This document shows positions 1 through 11,394 of a stretch of 64,000 bases of DNA, in pieces. The position numbers and the translations under genes were made by a program. Under the pieces are notes generated by a model. It saw only the letters and a program-made list of their open reading frames with translations, had not been told where the DNA came from and made no database searches. The stretch's first letter is position 1. Every line of letters begins with the position of its first letter. The stretch spans positions 64,431,354 through 64,495,353 of the forward strand of contig CM048841.1 in assembly GCA_026545765.1 (NCBI GenBank), in the 5' to 3' direction. The DNA comes from Plantago major (lineage: Eukaryota; Streptophyta; Magnoliopsida; Lamiales; Plantaginaceae).

Positions 1-1163
1 GTCGGTTAGGGAGAGGAGAGAGTGGGGTAAGAAGTGGTCTTCGTGGTGGAGGGATTTAGTCAAATTAATTGGTTGTAGTGTTTGGTTTTGGTCTGGTGTA
101 ATGAGGAGTGTCGGGGCTAGAAATGAAGCACGATTTTGGGAAGACATTTGGGGTCGAAGGAGTGAAGCTGAGAGATCGCTTTCCTAGACTGTACAGTCTG
201 GATACGCAGAAGGAGTGCTTAGTCTCTGATAGGTTTGGGCTAGTGGATGGGGTGGGAAAAGTCTGTTGGTCGTGGAGGAGGGGCCTTTTTGTTTGGGAAG
301 CTGATCTTGTTGAAAATTTGTCAATTTATTTAAACATGTTTAAAGAATATGGAAACACTTTGGATATTTGGATTTGGTCCAAGGCATCAGAAAACAAGTA
401 TACTGCCTCAGAGGGGTACAAGCAGATCTGCCGCTTAACTGATGGGGAAATGGTGCCGACAACAACCTGGAGCCATTTGATCTGGATTAAATGGCCGCCG
501 CAGAAAATGAATTCGTTCGTCTGAAGAGTTGTTTTGGACAGAATCGCAACTATGCCAAACCTGAAGAAAAGTAAAGTGCTAAATCCTGAGGAGGCGTCAT
601 TTTGTAGTAAAGTGTAAGTTTGCTGTGTCCGTGTGGGGTAAGATAACTGCTTGGCTGGACTTTGAGCTGTTGGATGCTATAAACATTGATGAGTGGCTAC
701 AGATGTTTGCAAACTCGGAATTGGTAAGGGCTAAAGACGAATGGATTACGGTGCTTCATGGGACACTTTGGTTCGTTCAGAAATCAAGAAATGAACTTGT
801 GTTTCAAGGAATCACTCCGTCATCGGCAGACATTTTTGAAAACATCAAGCGAAACTTATGGTTTTGGTTCAAAATCATAAATCTGATTCGGTCGACTTAT
901 ATTTTCGCAGACTAGGAACGTTTTCCAAGGGAGGTTTTGTCGACTGGAATTTAATGTTGGTATTTGTTGGGTCTGGTTCTGGGTTGGGGACTGCTAATTT
1001 AGTTTGATAGGTTTATGAACTTAGTCTGAGGGAGTCTATTGCGTTCTGATGTACTGTGTTCTTGGTTGCTTAACTGACTTGGTTAAGTTTCTCAAAACTT
1101 CTGTACTCTTGCACTTTGGTGTTATAAGGTGATTAATATATTTAACTTATTTAAAAAAAAAAA
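1..1163 (+). mobile_element. L1-type LINE, 3' end (cut by window start)
   Basis: This is the 3' end of a non-LTR retrotransposon. The translated pieces match the C-terminal part of plant L1 ORF2: a tryptophan-rich stretch (SSWWRDL near base 38, then ARFWEDIWG near 116), the LYSL motif near base 190, a WSWRR segment near 270, and the zinc-finger-like region of reverse transcriptases with TTTWSHLIW. A 3' untranslated region follows and ends in an A11 tract at about 1152-1162. The same C-terminal motif (NLWFW) occurs in the LINE end at 55.3 kb, so the two are one family. The 5' part lies outside the window. Confidence 0.8.
26..915 (+). pseudogene. LINE ORF2 C-terminus, frameshifted
   Basis: The ORF2 remnant is readable in at least three frames. 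The first frame runs to a stop at about 173. The second covers roughly 175-524 and includes the RFPRLYSL region and the start of the zinc-finger-like domain. The third, 625-915, holds the ending with LWFVQKSRNELVFQGI and NLWFWF. The reverse transcriptase core itself is not in the window. The breaks make this a dead copy. The function, reverse transcription of its own mRNA at a nicked target, is inferred only from family membership. Confidence 0.75.
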
Positions 1164-1868
1164 TTATGTTTATTTTGTTTTCATGAACAAAAACTATATT
1201 CGGTAATAAGAATATATGGGCATTTTATTTGAGAACAGGATCAATGTTCTTTATAACTACATCAATCCGTCTACTTTATTTAAATTAATTATAATCAGTA
1301 TGGTACAAAACTGTGTGTGCGTAGATATTGGTCATCAACCATAACAGTCAATGATGTAATATGAAATTTTGACGCGCGCCTTTAATTTGGATGCTTTTGT
1401 TTTTGTATGTTAATAGACGTGGGAGCTACATGGCCCGTAGTCTGGCAGATGCTCACCCTCATGATTTTCATGTATAAAAGATTGTTTAGATAAAGAATTA
1501 AAACCCTAAAACTAAGTTAAAAATATGTAGTTTTTTTCCTTAACTCACACATTTTATCTTATACTAAGTATTTATATCGTCATATACATACATATACATA
1601 CATATACATAAACATACATATATGTGTATATATATATATAGAATTAACATAGACCTGTTCAATTTATGTAGAAACCGTTTCTATAGAGGCTCTGTGTAAA
1701 CTTAACTTATGTATTAAACTTATTCATAACCAACTACCAACATTAATCAAATGAGTGATCCGATAGTGTAAATTTACATTGGTGTTACACAAATTGTGGT
1801 AGTATAAAATAAAATATCATCCAAGATTTATAGTAAATGGAGAATTAACTACATAGTTTGTAATCATA
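1164..1868. other. Intergenic, AT-rich, no gene seen
   Basis: This stretch holds AT-rich sequence with a short imperfect run of tacata and tata units at about 1581-1640. No convincing reading frame, RNA gene or repeat end was recognised. It probably contains the 3' flank of the minus-strand gene that ends at 1869. Confidence 0.5.
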
Positions 1869-2420
1869 CTAGCCACGGCCGCTCCACCTTGGCCGGCAAC
1901 CGAAGTCTTCCACCACCGTCACTCGACGGCCTTTTTTCATTGGAAACCGTCGCATATTCTCCAAATTACTACTACCTTCCATATCATTCAACACGCTACA
2001 CATAACACCGCGAGGTCTATACCAAGAGCCTTTATACTTCTTTTCACAAAACTCACTTGTTCTCTTCGCGGCCTCTCCACCACTACCAGAAATGCCACGA
2101 CCGTGATCTGCATAACTTGAGACCATGTGAACATGCAGTTGATGCGATATCCTCTCAATATCGTACTTATCAAGAAGTGGAATACTAGAACATGCAGTAC
2201 TAGTACTCCTTTTCGGACTAGAATTAGGTGAATTCGAGGCAACATTTCTCATACTCATTAGTACTTCTAGTTTGTACCTCGATGGCTTTGGCTCGGGCTT
2301 GGTTCTTGCGGCATAAAATTCACGGACGGGTCTCTTGTCGGTTCCGGATCCTCGTTCGAACCACGACCAAGCAGCTGATTTTGCTAAATCTAAGTCCGGT
2401 TTCGATGAAGAAATGGACAT
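1869..2420 (-). CDS. Plant protein of unknown function, 183 aa
   Basis: This is the only window ORF that looks like an ordinary host gene. It is a single uninterrupted frame of 183 codons from ATG at 2420 to TAG at 1869. The N-terminus reads KPDLDLAKSAAWSWFERGSG and is followed by a basic, proline-rich PEPKPSRYKLE segment. The middle is serine-rich (about residues 62-80), and the C-terminus is basic with cysteines (MKKGRRVTVVEDFGCRPRW). I see no signal peptide, membrane segment or enzyme motif. The AAWSWF...PSRYKLE arrangement resembles small plant-specific proteins of unknown role, but I cannot name the family with certainty. A TATA-like sequence on the minus strand lies at about 2553-2560. 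An intronless structure is assumed, and the true start could lie in an unseen upstream exon. Confidence 0.65.
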   Translation of the reverse strand: MSISSSKPDLDLAKSAAWSWFERGSGTDKRPVREFYAARTKPEPKPSRYKLEVLMSMRNVASNSPNSSPKRSTSTACSSIPLLDKYDIERISHQLHVHMVSSYADHGRGISGSGGEAAKRTSEFCEKKYKGSWYRPRGVMCSVLNDMEGSSNLENMRRFPMKKGRRVTVVEDFGCRPRWSGRG

Positions 2421-2865
2421 GATATAGGTAGGTAGCTAGTATATATGGTGGATTGGGGTTTTGGAGTATTTAAAATAGGTAGTGACTAGTGAGTGATTAT
2501 TATATGTGTGGGGAGAAGTTGTTCCACGCTATAGTGATGGTGTTTGCAATTGCATAGTTTATACGCTCTTATAAATTCATTTCTTTATTGTATAATATAT
2601 ATAGTGTATGTGATGTAAAAGTGTTGGTTTACTATGTGTCGTACAATTTGGATGATTCGATGGAGTGATTGTGATTTGAATTTGATTGTAAAAGGGATGG
2701 GATCCAAGAATTTAATTTGTTGTTGTGGGAATTAAATATTATGGGCTACCACGATGCAAGATAGACTATTTTTAAGTCGGTATACTCGATATACTCTTTG
2801 TACCTAGTCCACATTGGGTAGTAGCAAGTGCTTCCCCTAGACTTTTTTTTTGAAATTACTATTTT
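2421..2865. other. Upstream region of the 1869-2420 gene
   Basis: This is the AT-rich upstream flank of the minus-strand gene. TATA-like motifs on the minus strand lie near 2440 (ATATATAC), 2470 (TTTAAATA) and 2555 (TATAAACT). The last leaves a plausible leader of about 100 bases. Nothing else was recognised. Confidence 0.35.
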
Positions 2866-2867
2866 AC

Positions 2868-3130
2868 CCTTTTTCAAGAGTAAGACTTCTGAGAGACAGT
2901 CTTATAGAAAGACTAAAAAAGACGGACAAACATTACAGTTACATCAAAAAACATTACAGGTTTTAATAAAAACATATGTGATATACATATACATAAAAAT
3001 GATATACAATATTCACTCATAAAACATTACTGATATTGTTTAAAACATTATACATATACTTAAGAACGTCAATCCGTCTCTCAGGTCTCTCACTAATACA
3101 CGTCTCTTCTAAGACTTTGTGTTCCAATTA
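2868..3130. mobile_element. Small inverted-repeat element (MITE-like)
   Basis: The ends carry related inverted sequences rich in CTGAGAGAC and GTCTCTCAG, enclosing AT-rich DNA with no ORF. The right half (about 3000-3130, ending CTAAGACTTTGTG) recurs in reverse orientation at 5832-5960. That shows it is a dispersed element. It shares the GAGAC..GTCTC terminal style with the elements at 4991 and 5405. The superfamily is not assigned. Confidence 0.5.
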
Positions 3131-3178
3131 TTGTATAAATAAGTTATTGTATGAAGTATCGTGTGATAATTGGTCCTC

Positions 3179-3183
3179 CCCTT
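3179..3183. repeat. Target site duplication CCCTT (left)
   Basis: CCCTT precedes the solo LTR and is repeated exactly at 4044-4048. Confidence 0.85.
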
Positions 3184-4043
3184 TGTTGATACGGAAATAT
3201 GTTCAATCCGTCATAGACGCCTTTGGAACGAATCCTAAGACGTTTCGAGCTATCTAAGGTCCGAGGCCTGACCCGGAGGTCCGACCCTCCTGAGTGAAAC
3301 GATGAACTAGACCTCAAAGACAGTAGGTCCGACCCAAACCATGGTCCGAGACCATGAGGGTCCGACCCGGACAATGGTCCGGACATAAGTCTCTAACCTC
3401 ATAAAGAACCAAGTGAACTGGCATCAAGAGAGAAAATAGGATCTGAGGATATCAAGGTCTGAACCACTATGCCTCGTGGTTTATGGGAATTGCTTTGAGA
3501 CATGAGATTGTGACCCGGACAAGGCCTGACCCGGACGGAGGTCCGAGACGGACTTCCGGAGTCTCTAATTTCTCTCGGAGAATGACTAAACTACCCTCAA
3601 AAGCCCAAAAGAGAAATGGGTTAAGTCTTCTTAATGGGCCATGGGCCTAATAGAGCATTGTTGGCCCAATCCGAGCCTTACACTTTGCACGATCCAACGG
3701 AGCCCTTTCTCTTTGGGAGATCTCTATATATATGGCACACATTCCCACATTAATGGTAAGTCAAGTCGAGTCATCTTTACGAACTAATCCCTATCACTAT
3801 ACAGAGCAGATCTTCAGTATCTCTCAAGTAAAGTCTTTACCCGGTTTGACACTACACAAACCGGGTCTTCGGCCCTAATCCCCCTCCAAAGTTACTTGTG
3901 CATGTTCTTACCTTCTAGTGCTTTGGACCTTGGAGTGCTTTGGACCCTAGCTTTGGACCTTGACTTGGGAGGATTTGCAGTGATTTGGACTTAGTCGACT
4001 TAGGAAGAACTAAACAAGTGTTTGGAGGACTTCACCCTCAACA
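3184..4043 (+). mobile_element. Solo LTR, Gypsy-type, same family as element G
   Basis: This 860-bp sequence begins TGTTGATACGGAAATATGT and ends CCCTCAACA. These are the same terminal sequences as the minus-strand LTR at 15460-16132. It has perfect 5-bp target duplications (CCCTT) and no internal coding region, primer site or polypurine tract. That is what unequal recombination between two LTRs leaves behind. Internal sequence has tandemly varied motifs built on GGTCCGAC and CCCGGAC, with a TATA-like CTATATATAT at about 3723-3732. Short ORFs inside it are incidental. Confidence 0.9.
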
Positions 4044-4048
4044 CCCTT
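4044..4048. repeat. Target site duplication CCCTT (right)
   Basis: Exact copy of 3179-3183. It confirms both ends of the solo LTR. Confidence 0.85.
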
Positions 4049-4154
4049 CACAGAGAAGTTGATACATATATGGTCGGCGGGTAGTTTTTAGAGTAATATT
4101 TTTCTATTGTTTATTTTGGGTGAGATATACTTTTTTAAGCATGAAGTTCCGTGG

Positions 4155-4171
4155 AATGGTTAAAATTATTA
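4155..4171. repeat. 17-bp target site duplication (left)
   Basis: AATGGTTAAAATTATTA is found here and again at 4598-4614, flanking a poly(T)-bearing insert. Length and position fit LINE-type target-primed insertion. Confidence 0.8.
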
Positions 4172-4597
4172 TTATTAATTTTTTTTAATGAGCTGAAGCT
4201 CAACTTTTATTAATATTGAAAGACAAACACGGGGAACGACACCCGTGGATACAAGGAACTAGCAAATGAAAATACCACAAAATCAACAACTCCACTACGA
4301 GCACACTACTAGCTCATAAGGAACCAAACAAACAACCTACGCCAAAACAGTTCTTGTTTATCTTTCAATCATAAGTGTCAAAGGTGGAGAAGCAAGGAGA
4401 GACACAATCTTCATGATCAGACCAAGAATCCTCTCGAGACCCAACTGAGCGAGAACCATAACACATTCTTCTTCTATGTTTTAGAATGCAAGGCTCAAAC
4501 TCTGGTACTCCACTATAATCAACCGACAATGGTTTGGGATAGAGAAAATATTTTCCAAAAGAATCTCCAAACTCATCTTCTTTCAATGTTTCTTGAC
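4172..4597 (-). mobile_element. Retroposed cDNA fragment, 5'-truncated
   Basis: On the minus strand this 426-bp insert ends with AATAAAAG, a small hairpin (GAGCTTCAGCTC) and an A8 tract. It is flanked by a perfect 17-bp target duplication. The 5' part holds the last 70 or so codons of an open frame (to a stop at 4365), containing VPEFEPC and a run of basic then acidic/serine residues (HRRRMCYGSRS, REDSWSDHED). I do not recognise the protein. It is either a processed copy of a host mRNA or the 3' end of an unfamiliar LINE mobilised in cis. No intron signature remains. Confidence 0.7.
4365..4586 (-). pseudogene. C-terminal fragment of an unidentified protein in the retrocopy
   Basis: This is an open frame of about 73 codons with no ATG of its own at the left limit of the retrocopy. 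It starts at the truncation and stops at 4365. The composition is basic in the middle and acidic/serine-rich at the end (SDHEDC, FSTFDTYD). It is judged a fragment because the copy is 5'-truncated. The function is unknown. Confidence 0.4.
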
Positions 4598-4614
4598 AAT
4601 GGTTAAAATTATTA
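4598..4614. repeat. 17-bp target site duplication (right)
   Basis: Exact second copy of 4155-4171. Confidence 0.8.
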
Positions 4615-4984
4615 AATGTATGAAGTTCTGTGTGATGGATATATTATGATTTTCCTGCCGAGCGCACATTCTAGGTTCGATTTTCATGTCTTCAAATATT
4701 TTGTCCTTTTTTACATAATACTCATGTCTTGAACTTCCCCTTCATATATAAAATCTTTTATGCATATGTATCTCACCGATGTTCTTAGTAAAACCTTTAA
4801 TATTTTTTTATATAATTGTAATGTTTCTCCATCTATTTTAGTTTCTCCTTAAGACCGTACACTTACTCCTCTCTCTTTCTTATTCCTTCATCATCTTGTA
4901 GAATTATTTACTCTTTTACTTTTCTATTTTACGTAAAAATCACGATTTCAACTTTTTCTTCTTATTCCTTCTTTCATGTAATTT
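4615..4984. other. AT-rich intergenic stretch
   Basis: No gene was seen. The part at about 4767-4850 (TCTCACCGATGTTCTTAGT onward) is similar to 12420-12500, so it belongs to a dispersed repeat whose ends I cannot define. Confidence 0.4.
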
Positions 4985-4990
4985 TATATG

Positions 4991-5230
4991 CACAAAGTAT
5001 CATGAGAGACGTCTCTAGATAACTTATATGGAGACGGTATATGTTATTAATAAAACCATCTATGTTATCAATCAAAACGTCTATGTTATTACAAAATAAC
5101 TCTTGTTGTAATATGAAAAACACAAATTTTGAGAACATGAATGTTTTGATTAATAACATCGATGATTTTCTTGACAATATATGTCCATCTTTAAATAAAT
5201 TATTAGTAAAGACCGTATTTTAAGAGACTT
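4991..5230. mobile_element. MITE with GAGAC-type terminal inverted repeats, copy 1
   Basis: The left end (ATCATGAGAGACGTCTCTAG) and right end (GACCGTATTTTAAGAGACTT) are imperfect inverted repeats around about 170 bp of AT-rich DNA. The interior contains its own inverted phrases (TGTTATTAATAAAACC against GATTAATAACATCG). It is non-coding and about 240 bp long. It is the same family as 5405-5640 and more degraded. Confidence 0.6.
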
Positions 5231-5404
5231 ACTCTTTTATATATATACATATGAAAAAAGTTAACATAGATTGGATGTCAATATAAATTTGTAAATGAAA
5301 CTCTTTAAAATAAAATTCTTAAACTAACACGACATACTATTTATAAAATCAAATATTTACAAGAAATATGGTGAAACATACTAAATGAAGAAAATATGAT
5401 GAAT

Positions 5405-5640
5405 AAGTCTCGTGAGAGACGGTCTCTTGATAATTTATCTAGAGATGGACCTATATTGTCAAAAAAATTATCAATGTTATTAATCAAAACACCTATGTTC
5501 TCAACATTTGTGATTTTTCATATTACAAAAAGACTTATTTCATTACAAAATAGACGTCTTGATTAATAACATGGATAATTTTATTGATAACATAGAGCGT
5601 GACTAGATAAATTATGTAGAGACCGTCTCATATGAGACTT
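5405..5640. mobile_element. MITE with GAGAC-type terminal inverted repeats, copy 2
   Basis: This is the best-preserved copy. The left end AAGTCTCGTGAGAGACGGTC, running on to TTTATCTAG, is matched inverted by the right end CTAGATAAATTATG...GAGACCGTCTCATATGAGAC. The inverted repeats are about 37 bp. The 236-bp element has no ORF. It is non-autonomous; the superfamily is not assigned because the target duplication is unclear. Confidence 0.7.
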
Positions 5641-5831
5641 TGTGAAATATGATAGTATATCTTTTTGAATAAAATGCCGACACAATTCTAAGAGATTTGG
5701 TGCAACATACTAAATAAAAAAGAAAGAACTTTAGCTTCACTTCTCTAAAGTGAATCCTTAAATATTTATCTAATTAACATTGATTATTTTTATTATTTTA
5801 ATTTTTTAAAATAGTATTTTATCTCATAATT

Positions 5832-5960
5832 TTTTCACAAAGTCTTGGAAGAGACGTGTATTAGTGAGACACCTGAGAGACCTATTAATATTCTTAAGTA
5901 TATTTATAATGTTTTAAACAATGTTAGTAATGTTTTATGAGTGAACATTTTATATCAGTT
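5832..5960. mobile_element. Half copy of the 2868-3130 element, inverted
   Basis: From CACAAAGTCTTGGAAGAGAC onward this matches the reverse complement of about 3000-3130 over roughly 130 bp with few differences. It then breaks into unrelated sequence. Only one terminus is present, so it is a truncated copy. Confidence 0.6.
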
Positions 5961-5984
5961 TGTATCCATCCATCCATATATTAT

Positions 5985-7200
5985 GTAAAGCACAATGGGC
6001 TAAACCTTACCAAATTCATTCAGTCCTACGTGAAATTTTGTGGAATTAGTTGTATTTTAGCTAGTATATATTTCAATGTTATTTTTGGTATGTTGACTGT
6101 ATATATAGTTTTTATTAAATCTCATATAACTTTATCTACAAAAATCCGAAAAATATTTTGAACATATATTACAAGACGAATCCATAAACACCAATCTTGA
6201 ATACTATTACACCAGATTTATTCAGTTCTACGTGGAATTTTGTAGAATTAGTTATATTTTAGCCAGTATATATTTTACTGTTATTTTTTGTATGTTGACT
6301 ATATATATAGTTTTTATTAAATCTCATATAACTTTATCTACAAAAATTCAAAAAATATTTTGAACATATATTTGAATTCGCCACGACAAGACGAATCCAC
6401 AGACAGTTAGACACCAATCTTGAATACTAATTAATTAAATAAATCATTTTATTCATTAAAGTAAAATATAAATTTATTAAATAAGAAAAAAAAATAATAA
6501 AATTTTAAAAATAAAGCATTTATTAAATTAATTCAATCCTACGTAGAATTTTGTGAAATTAGATGCATTTTCAACCATTATATATCTTTCATTGTTTGTT
6601 TTTACGTGGAATTTTGTGGAATTAGTTGTATTTTAGCCAGTATATATTTCAACGTTATTTTTTGTATTTTGACTGTATATATATAGTTTTTATTAAATCT
6701 CATATAACTTTATCTACAAAAATTCGAAAAATATTTTGAATATATACTTGAATTCGCCATGACAAGACGAATCCATATATAGACACCGATCTTGAATATT
6801 ATTACACCAGATTCATTCAGCCCTACGTGAAATTTTGTAGAATTAGTTGTATTTTAGCCACTATATATTTCATTGTTATTTTTTGTGTGTTGACTGTATA
6901 TATAGTTTTTATTTAATATCATACTATTACACTAGATTCATTCAGTCCTACGTGGAATTTTATAGAATTAGTTGTATTTTAGCCAGTATATATTTCATTG
7001 TTATTTTTTGTGTGTTGACTGTATATATACTTTTTATTAAATCTCATATAACTTTATCTACAAAAATCCAAAAAATATTTTGAATATATATTTGAATTCG
7101 CCACAACAAGACGAATCTATAGACACCAATCTTGAATACTAATTAATTAAATAAATTATTTTATTCATCAAAGTAAAATATAAATTTATTAAATAAGAAG
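5985..7200. repeat. Array of about 200-bp AT-rich repeats
   Basis: A unit containing TACGTG(A/G)AATTTTGT, GAATTAGTTGTATTTTAGCC, TATGTTGACTGTATATATAG and CAAGACGAATC recurs at about 5995, 6220, 6600, 6810 and 6930. Some copies are shortened or separated by an AT-rich spacer (AATTAATTAAATAAAT...). Related units appear at about 9340 and 9620. The arrangement is direct and irregular, not a clean satellite. No coding capacity is credible, and small frames through it are by-products of the repeat. Confidence 0.65.
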
Positions 7201-7354
7201 AAATGAAATAATGGAATTTTAAAAATTAAAAAAGACTCATTAAAACATATTATAAATAATTAATGTAGCATCAAGCGTTAAAAAAGATACTCATTTTAAA
7301 TAGTTTAGCATCAAACATTCTGGACAAACTAAAATATATGACTATTTTGATTAG

Positions 7355-8234
<880 letters not shown>

Positions 8235-9340
8235 TTCTATGAATCGTGTACTAGACGTGCTCTTTTCAGTTCCAGAAGATAGAAGAGACACACGTGAGCT
8301 AATTGGTGGTGTGTTGATCTTTACATGTCTATCAACAACATTTTACATGTGAAGACTTTCAATTTCCTTTTCTTTATGTATAAGATTCGATCGGTAGGAT
8401 GAGGTATAAGCCTTCTCTTCTCTACGATATCTGGCTGAATGGACTAGTTCTATCCAACTAGAATTTCAACCCCGTTCGAAATAATGATGTTCAGGTCCGG
8501 TCTAGTATATACTCGAACCCGTTCCATACCTTTATTACAAGACCCGATCGTAATATTTTATGATTAAGTTAGTAAAAACTACATTTTTTTTGGTGGAGGG
8601 TGGGGGGAGTCTGCATATACTCTCTAGACGGGGAAACTCTCTTCGATCTTCTTTCTTCTTTCTTGATACATAACGGGCCTGGGGGATCCGATACTCTCTA
8701 AGTGTGGAAACTCTCTTCTATCTTCTCTCTACTTTCCTGATCTTCATGGGGGGGGGGGGGATCTGTTGATGGGGGGTCCGGCAGTTACTCTCTAAGCGGG
8801 GAAACTCTCTTCTATCTTCTCTTTACTTTCTTCATCCATCTAAAATTATGTTCGTAGAATAATAATTTTTGTGTATTTGGTGGGGTGACGCATACCACCG
8901 CGGGGTTGCTGGGAACCGGTGGGTTGGAAAAAACAACCGTAACATATGAAATTACGTTTGTATAATATTTGTGTGTGTGTGTGGTGGGGTAACCGCATAT
9001 CACTGCGAAATTGTTGGGAACAACCCTATGGATTGTGTTGTATATTTTTGTATTTTATTTTGGTTCCGTTTGAGGGATAGAGTTTTTTTTGTAAAAAAAT
9101 ATGTACCTGTTACTAATTAACAAGTCAGGTACTGTAGTAACCAATTTTTACATTTTCTATAGTTAACACAAATAAATACTTAATGATATAATATTGGATG
9201 AAGAATGACTACCGACTGACACCACGACCAACGTTGTCTACAAGGAATTTTGACTATCTTATTTTTTCGATTAATTTATTTAATCCTCACATTTCTATTT
9301 ATTATTAAAAGTAAACTATACAGTGGCATCGCCGCGGGTT
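8235..9340. repeat. Duplicated block, copy 1 (partner 11395-12410)
   Basis: This block of about 1.1 kb matches 11395-12410 in direct orientation. Shared landmarks are GAGCTAATTGGTGGTGTGTT, AAGATTCGATCGGTAGGATG, ATAATGATGTTCAGGTCCGG and TTCTATAGTTAACA. Inside are three tandem units of about 70-80 bp built on CTCTCTA..CGGGGAAACTCTCTTC (8617-8840). Then come two units of about 110 bp built on GGTGGGGT(A/G)ACGCATACC (8870-9010), and a G13 run near 8750. No ORF is credible. It is probably a non-coding mobile element whose ends I cannot define. Confidence 0.65.
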
Positions 9341-9930
9341 AGAATTAGTTGTATTTTAGCCAGTATATATTTCATTGTTATTTTTGGTATGTTGTCTACA
9401 TATATAGTTGTTATTAAATCTCATATAACTTTATCTACAAAAATCCAAAAAATATTTTGAACATATATTTGAATTTTTCGTGACAAAACGAATCCATAGA
9501 CACCAATCTTGAATAGTATTATTTCAATAAATTATTTTATTCATTAAAATAAAATATAAATTTATTAAATAAGATAAAATGAATTAATGGAAATTTAAAA
9601 ATAGAGTATTTATTAAATAAATTCAATCTACGTGAAATTTTGTGGAATTAGTTGCATTTTCAACGAGTATATCTTCCACTATTTATTTTTGGTATGTTGG
9701 CTGCATATATAGTTTTTATTAAATCTAATATAAATTTATTCTACAAAACTCCGAAAAATATTGTGAATATATATTTGTATTCACCGTGACAAGACGAATC
9801 TATAGACACCAATCTATATTATTATTATTAATTAAATAAATTATTTTATTCACTAAAATAAAATATATATTTATTAGAGAAGATAAAATGAAATAATGGA
9901 ATTTAAAAAATAGAGCATTTATTAAATATT
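9338..9930. repeat. Two further units of the AT-rich repeat family
   Basis: Units at about 9340-9530 and 9626-9830 share GAATTAGTTGTATTTTAGCC and the CATATATAGTT(T/G)TTATTAAATC phrase with the 5985-7200 array, including the AT-rich spacer. They lie directly against the duplicated block at 8235-9340. Confidence 0.6.
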
Positions 9931-10314
9931 TAATACTCCACCCATCTATTTAACAAGAAATTAATAGATATTTAGATTTTCAATTATAAATTTTGATTCT
10001 ACGGTTGAGCAAAGTCCGAATAGGGGGCGAGAATTTTGTTCCATGATGTTTTGCCAAATTAAACGTGAGGCTTATGTTTTAGCGCTCAGATTATCAGTTG
10101 GGTGTTCTTATATAATATAACTAGAACGTGAGCGTGTCATTGTGGCATCTAATTACAAATAATAATAAAAGTATATGAAGGTAAGTGCAATTATTGTTTC
10201 TGATAACGAATTGTCTTTTTTAGTTGATAAGATTTTGGATAGTGCGAATTGATCTGTTCTAATTTGATTAAAGAAGATGGAGAAGAAATATTGGTCATCG
10301 TTGTTTTTTCTTTG

Positions 10315-10500
10315 TTTAATGATGAATTGATTTTTTTGGAGTTCGATTAGGGTTTTGAATTTATTGGAGATGACAGATTGAGATTTTTTAATGATGAATT
10401 GATTCTGTTGGGGTTGATTTAGGGCTTGAAATTTAATTAGAGAAGACAAATTGAATTTTTTTAATGATGAATTGATTTTGTTGGAGTTGCGTCACGGCTT
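10315..10500. repeat. Three tandem units of about 65-70 bp
   Basis: ATGATGAATTGAT..TGTTGG(A/G)GTT recurs three times with intervening AGGG(T/C)TTGAA and GAGA(T/A)GACA phrases. The units are imperfect and non-coding. The sequence on either side (9931-10314, 10501-10970) shows no gene. Confidence 0.5.
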
Positions 10501-11394
10501 AGAATTATAATGAATAAAACATATTAGTTTTTTGTAATTAAAGTCTAATTTACATGCGCTTCATAAATCAGTTCAATTTAACTTAAATTAAGTACTCAAT
10601 TGTACAACTCTAATAATCGTGCAACTCTAATAATCGTGCACTTATATATAAATACCAGCATTTACGTAACACACTACGTGTGTTAAGGGTTTTTATATAA
10701 ACCAATGAATTTGTGATTGAAAAAAAACAGAGAAAATATTGAAAAATAATAACCAATGAGATTCGAACACTGCACCTTCTACTAAAACAATGACACATGT
10801 ACGTACCGGATTCAAATTGAATTAGTAGGATCAACGGATGAGATTTAAATTGAATTACAAACTTAGTGAAATTTTTTGAATTATTATACTACTTTGAATA
10901 TACTGTCATATATAAAGTTGATGGGCTAAATCCACCAGATTCATTCAAATTCCAACCATCCTACGTGAAATGTTGATACGGTTGAGCAGAGTACGAATAG
11001 GGGGACGTATTAGTGTTATTGCTAGGGATCATGAGGGCAATGTTATTGCTTGGTGATTATTATTATTTTTGTTTATGTCTTATGGTTGCTGAAAATGCGG
11101 AAGGTTGGCCATCCTAATTAAGAACAAAATTTGTTCGAGATTTTGAGTTGCAACATATATATAGTAATTGAAAGGGATTGTTCTTTGGTGATTAGATCTC
11201 TTAAATCGACAAATTTTAGCTTTGCCCCTTTATTTCACTTCAAAGAAATTCAGGTATTTGATGGAGAATTAAGCTTTGCCAAGTTAAACGTGAGGGTATA
11301 ACGTTTTAGCACATATATTATCGGTGTTCTTATGATAATGTTGGTTTGGTATATTTGTATTATCCACACCAAGATCGTTTTAGCATATATTGTT
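10501..11394. other. Intergenic with partial repeat of 9960-10130
   Basis: The stretch 10975-11340 contains GGTTGAGCAGAGTACGAATA and AAACGTGAGG..GTTTTAGC phrases that also occur at 9995-10130. The repeated landscape of 8.2-10.1 kb is therefore partly re-used here, in a different order. No gene was seen. Confidence 0.45.

Noticed and set aside
3144..3386. 80-codon frame with SGPLSGSD and related repeats
   Set aside because: It lies inside the solo LTR and follows its GGTCCGAC/CCCGGAC repeats. No start context or homology was seen.
10760..10800. tRNA-like B box (GTTCGAATCTC on the minus strand)
   Set aside because: No A box at suitable distance and no cloverleaf could be drawn. It is not enough for a tRNA or SINE call.
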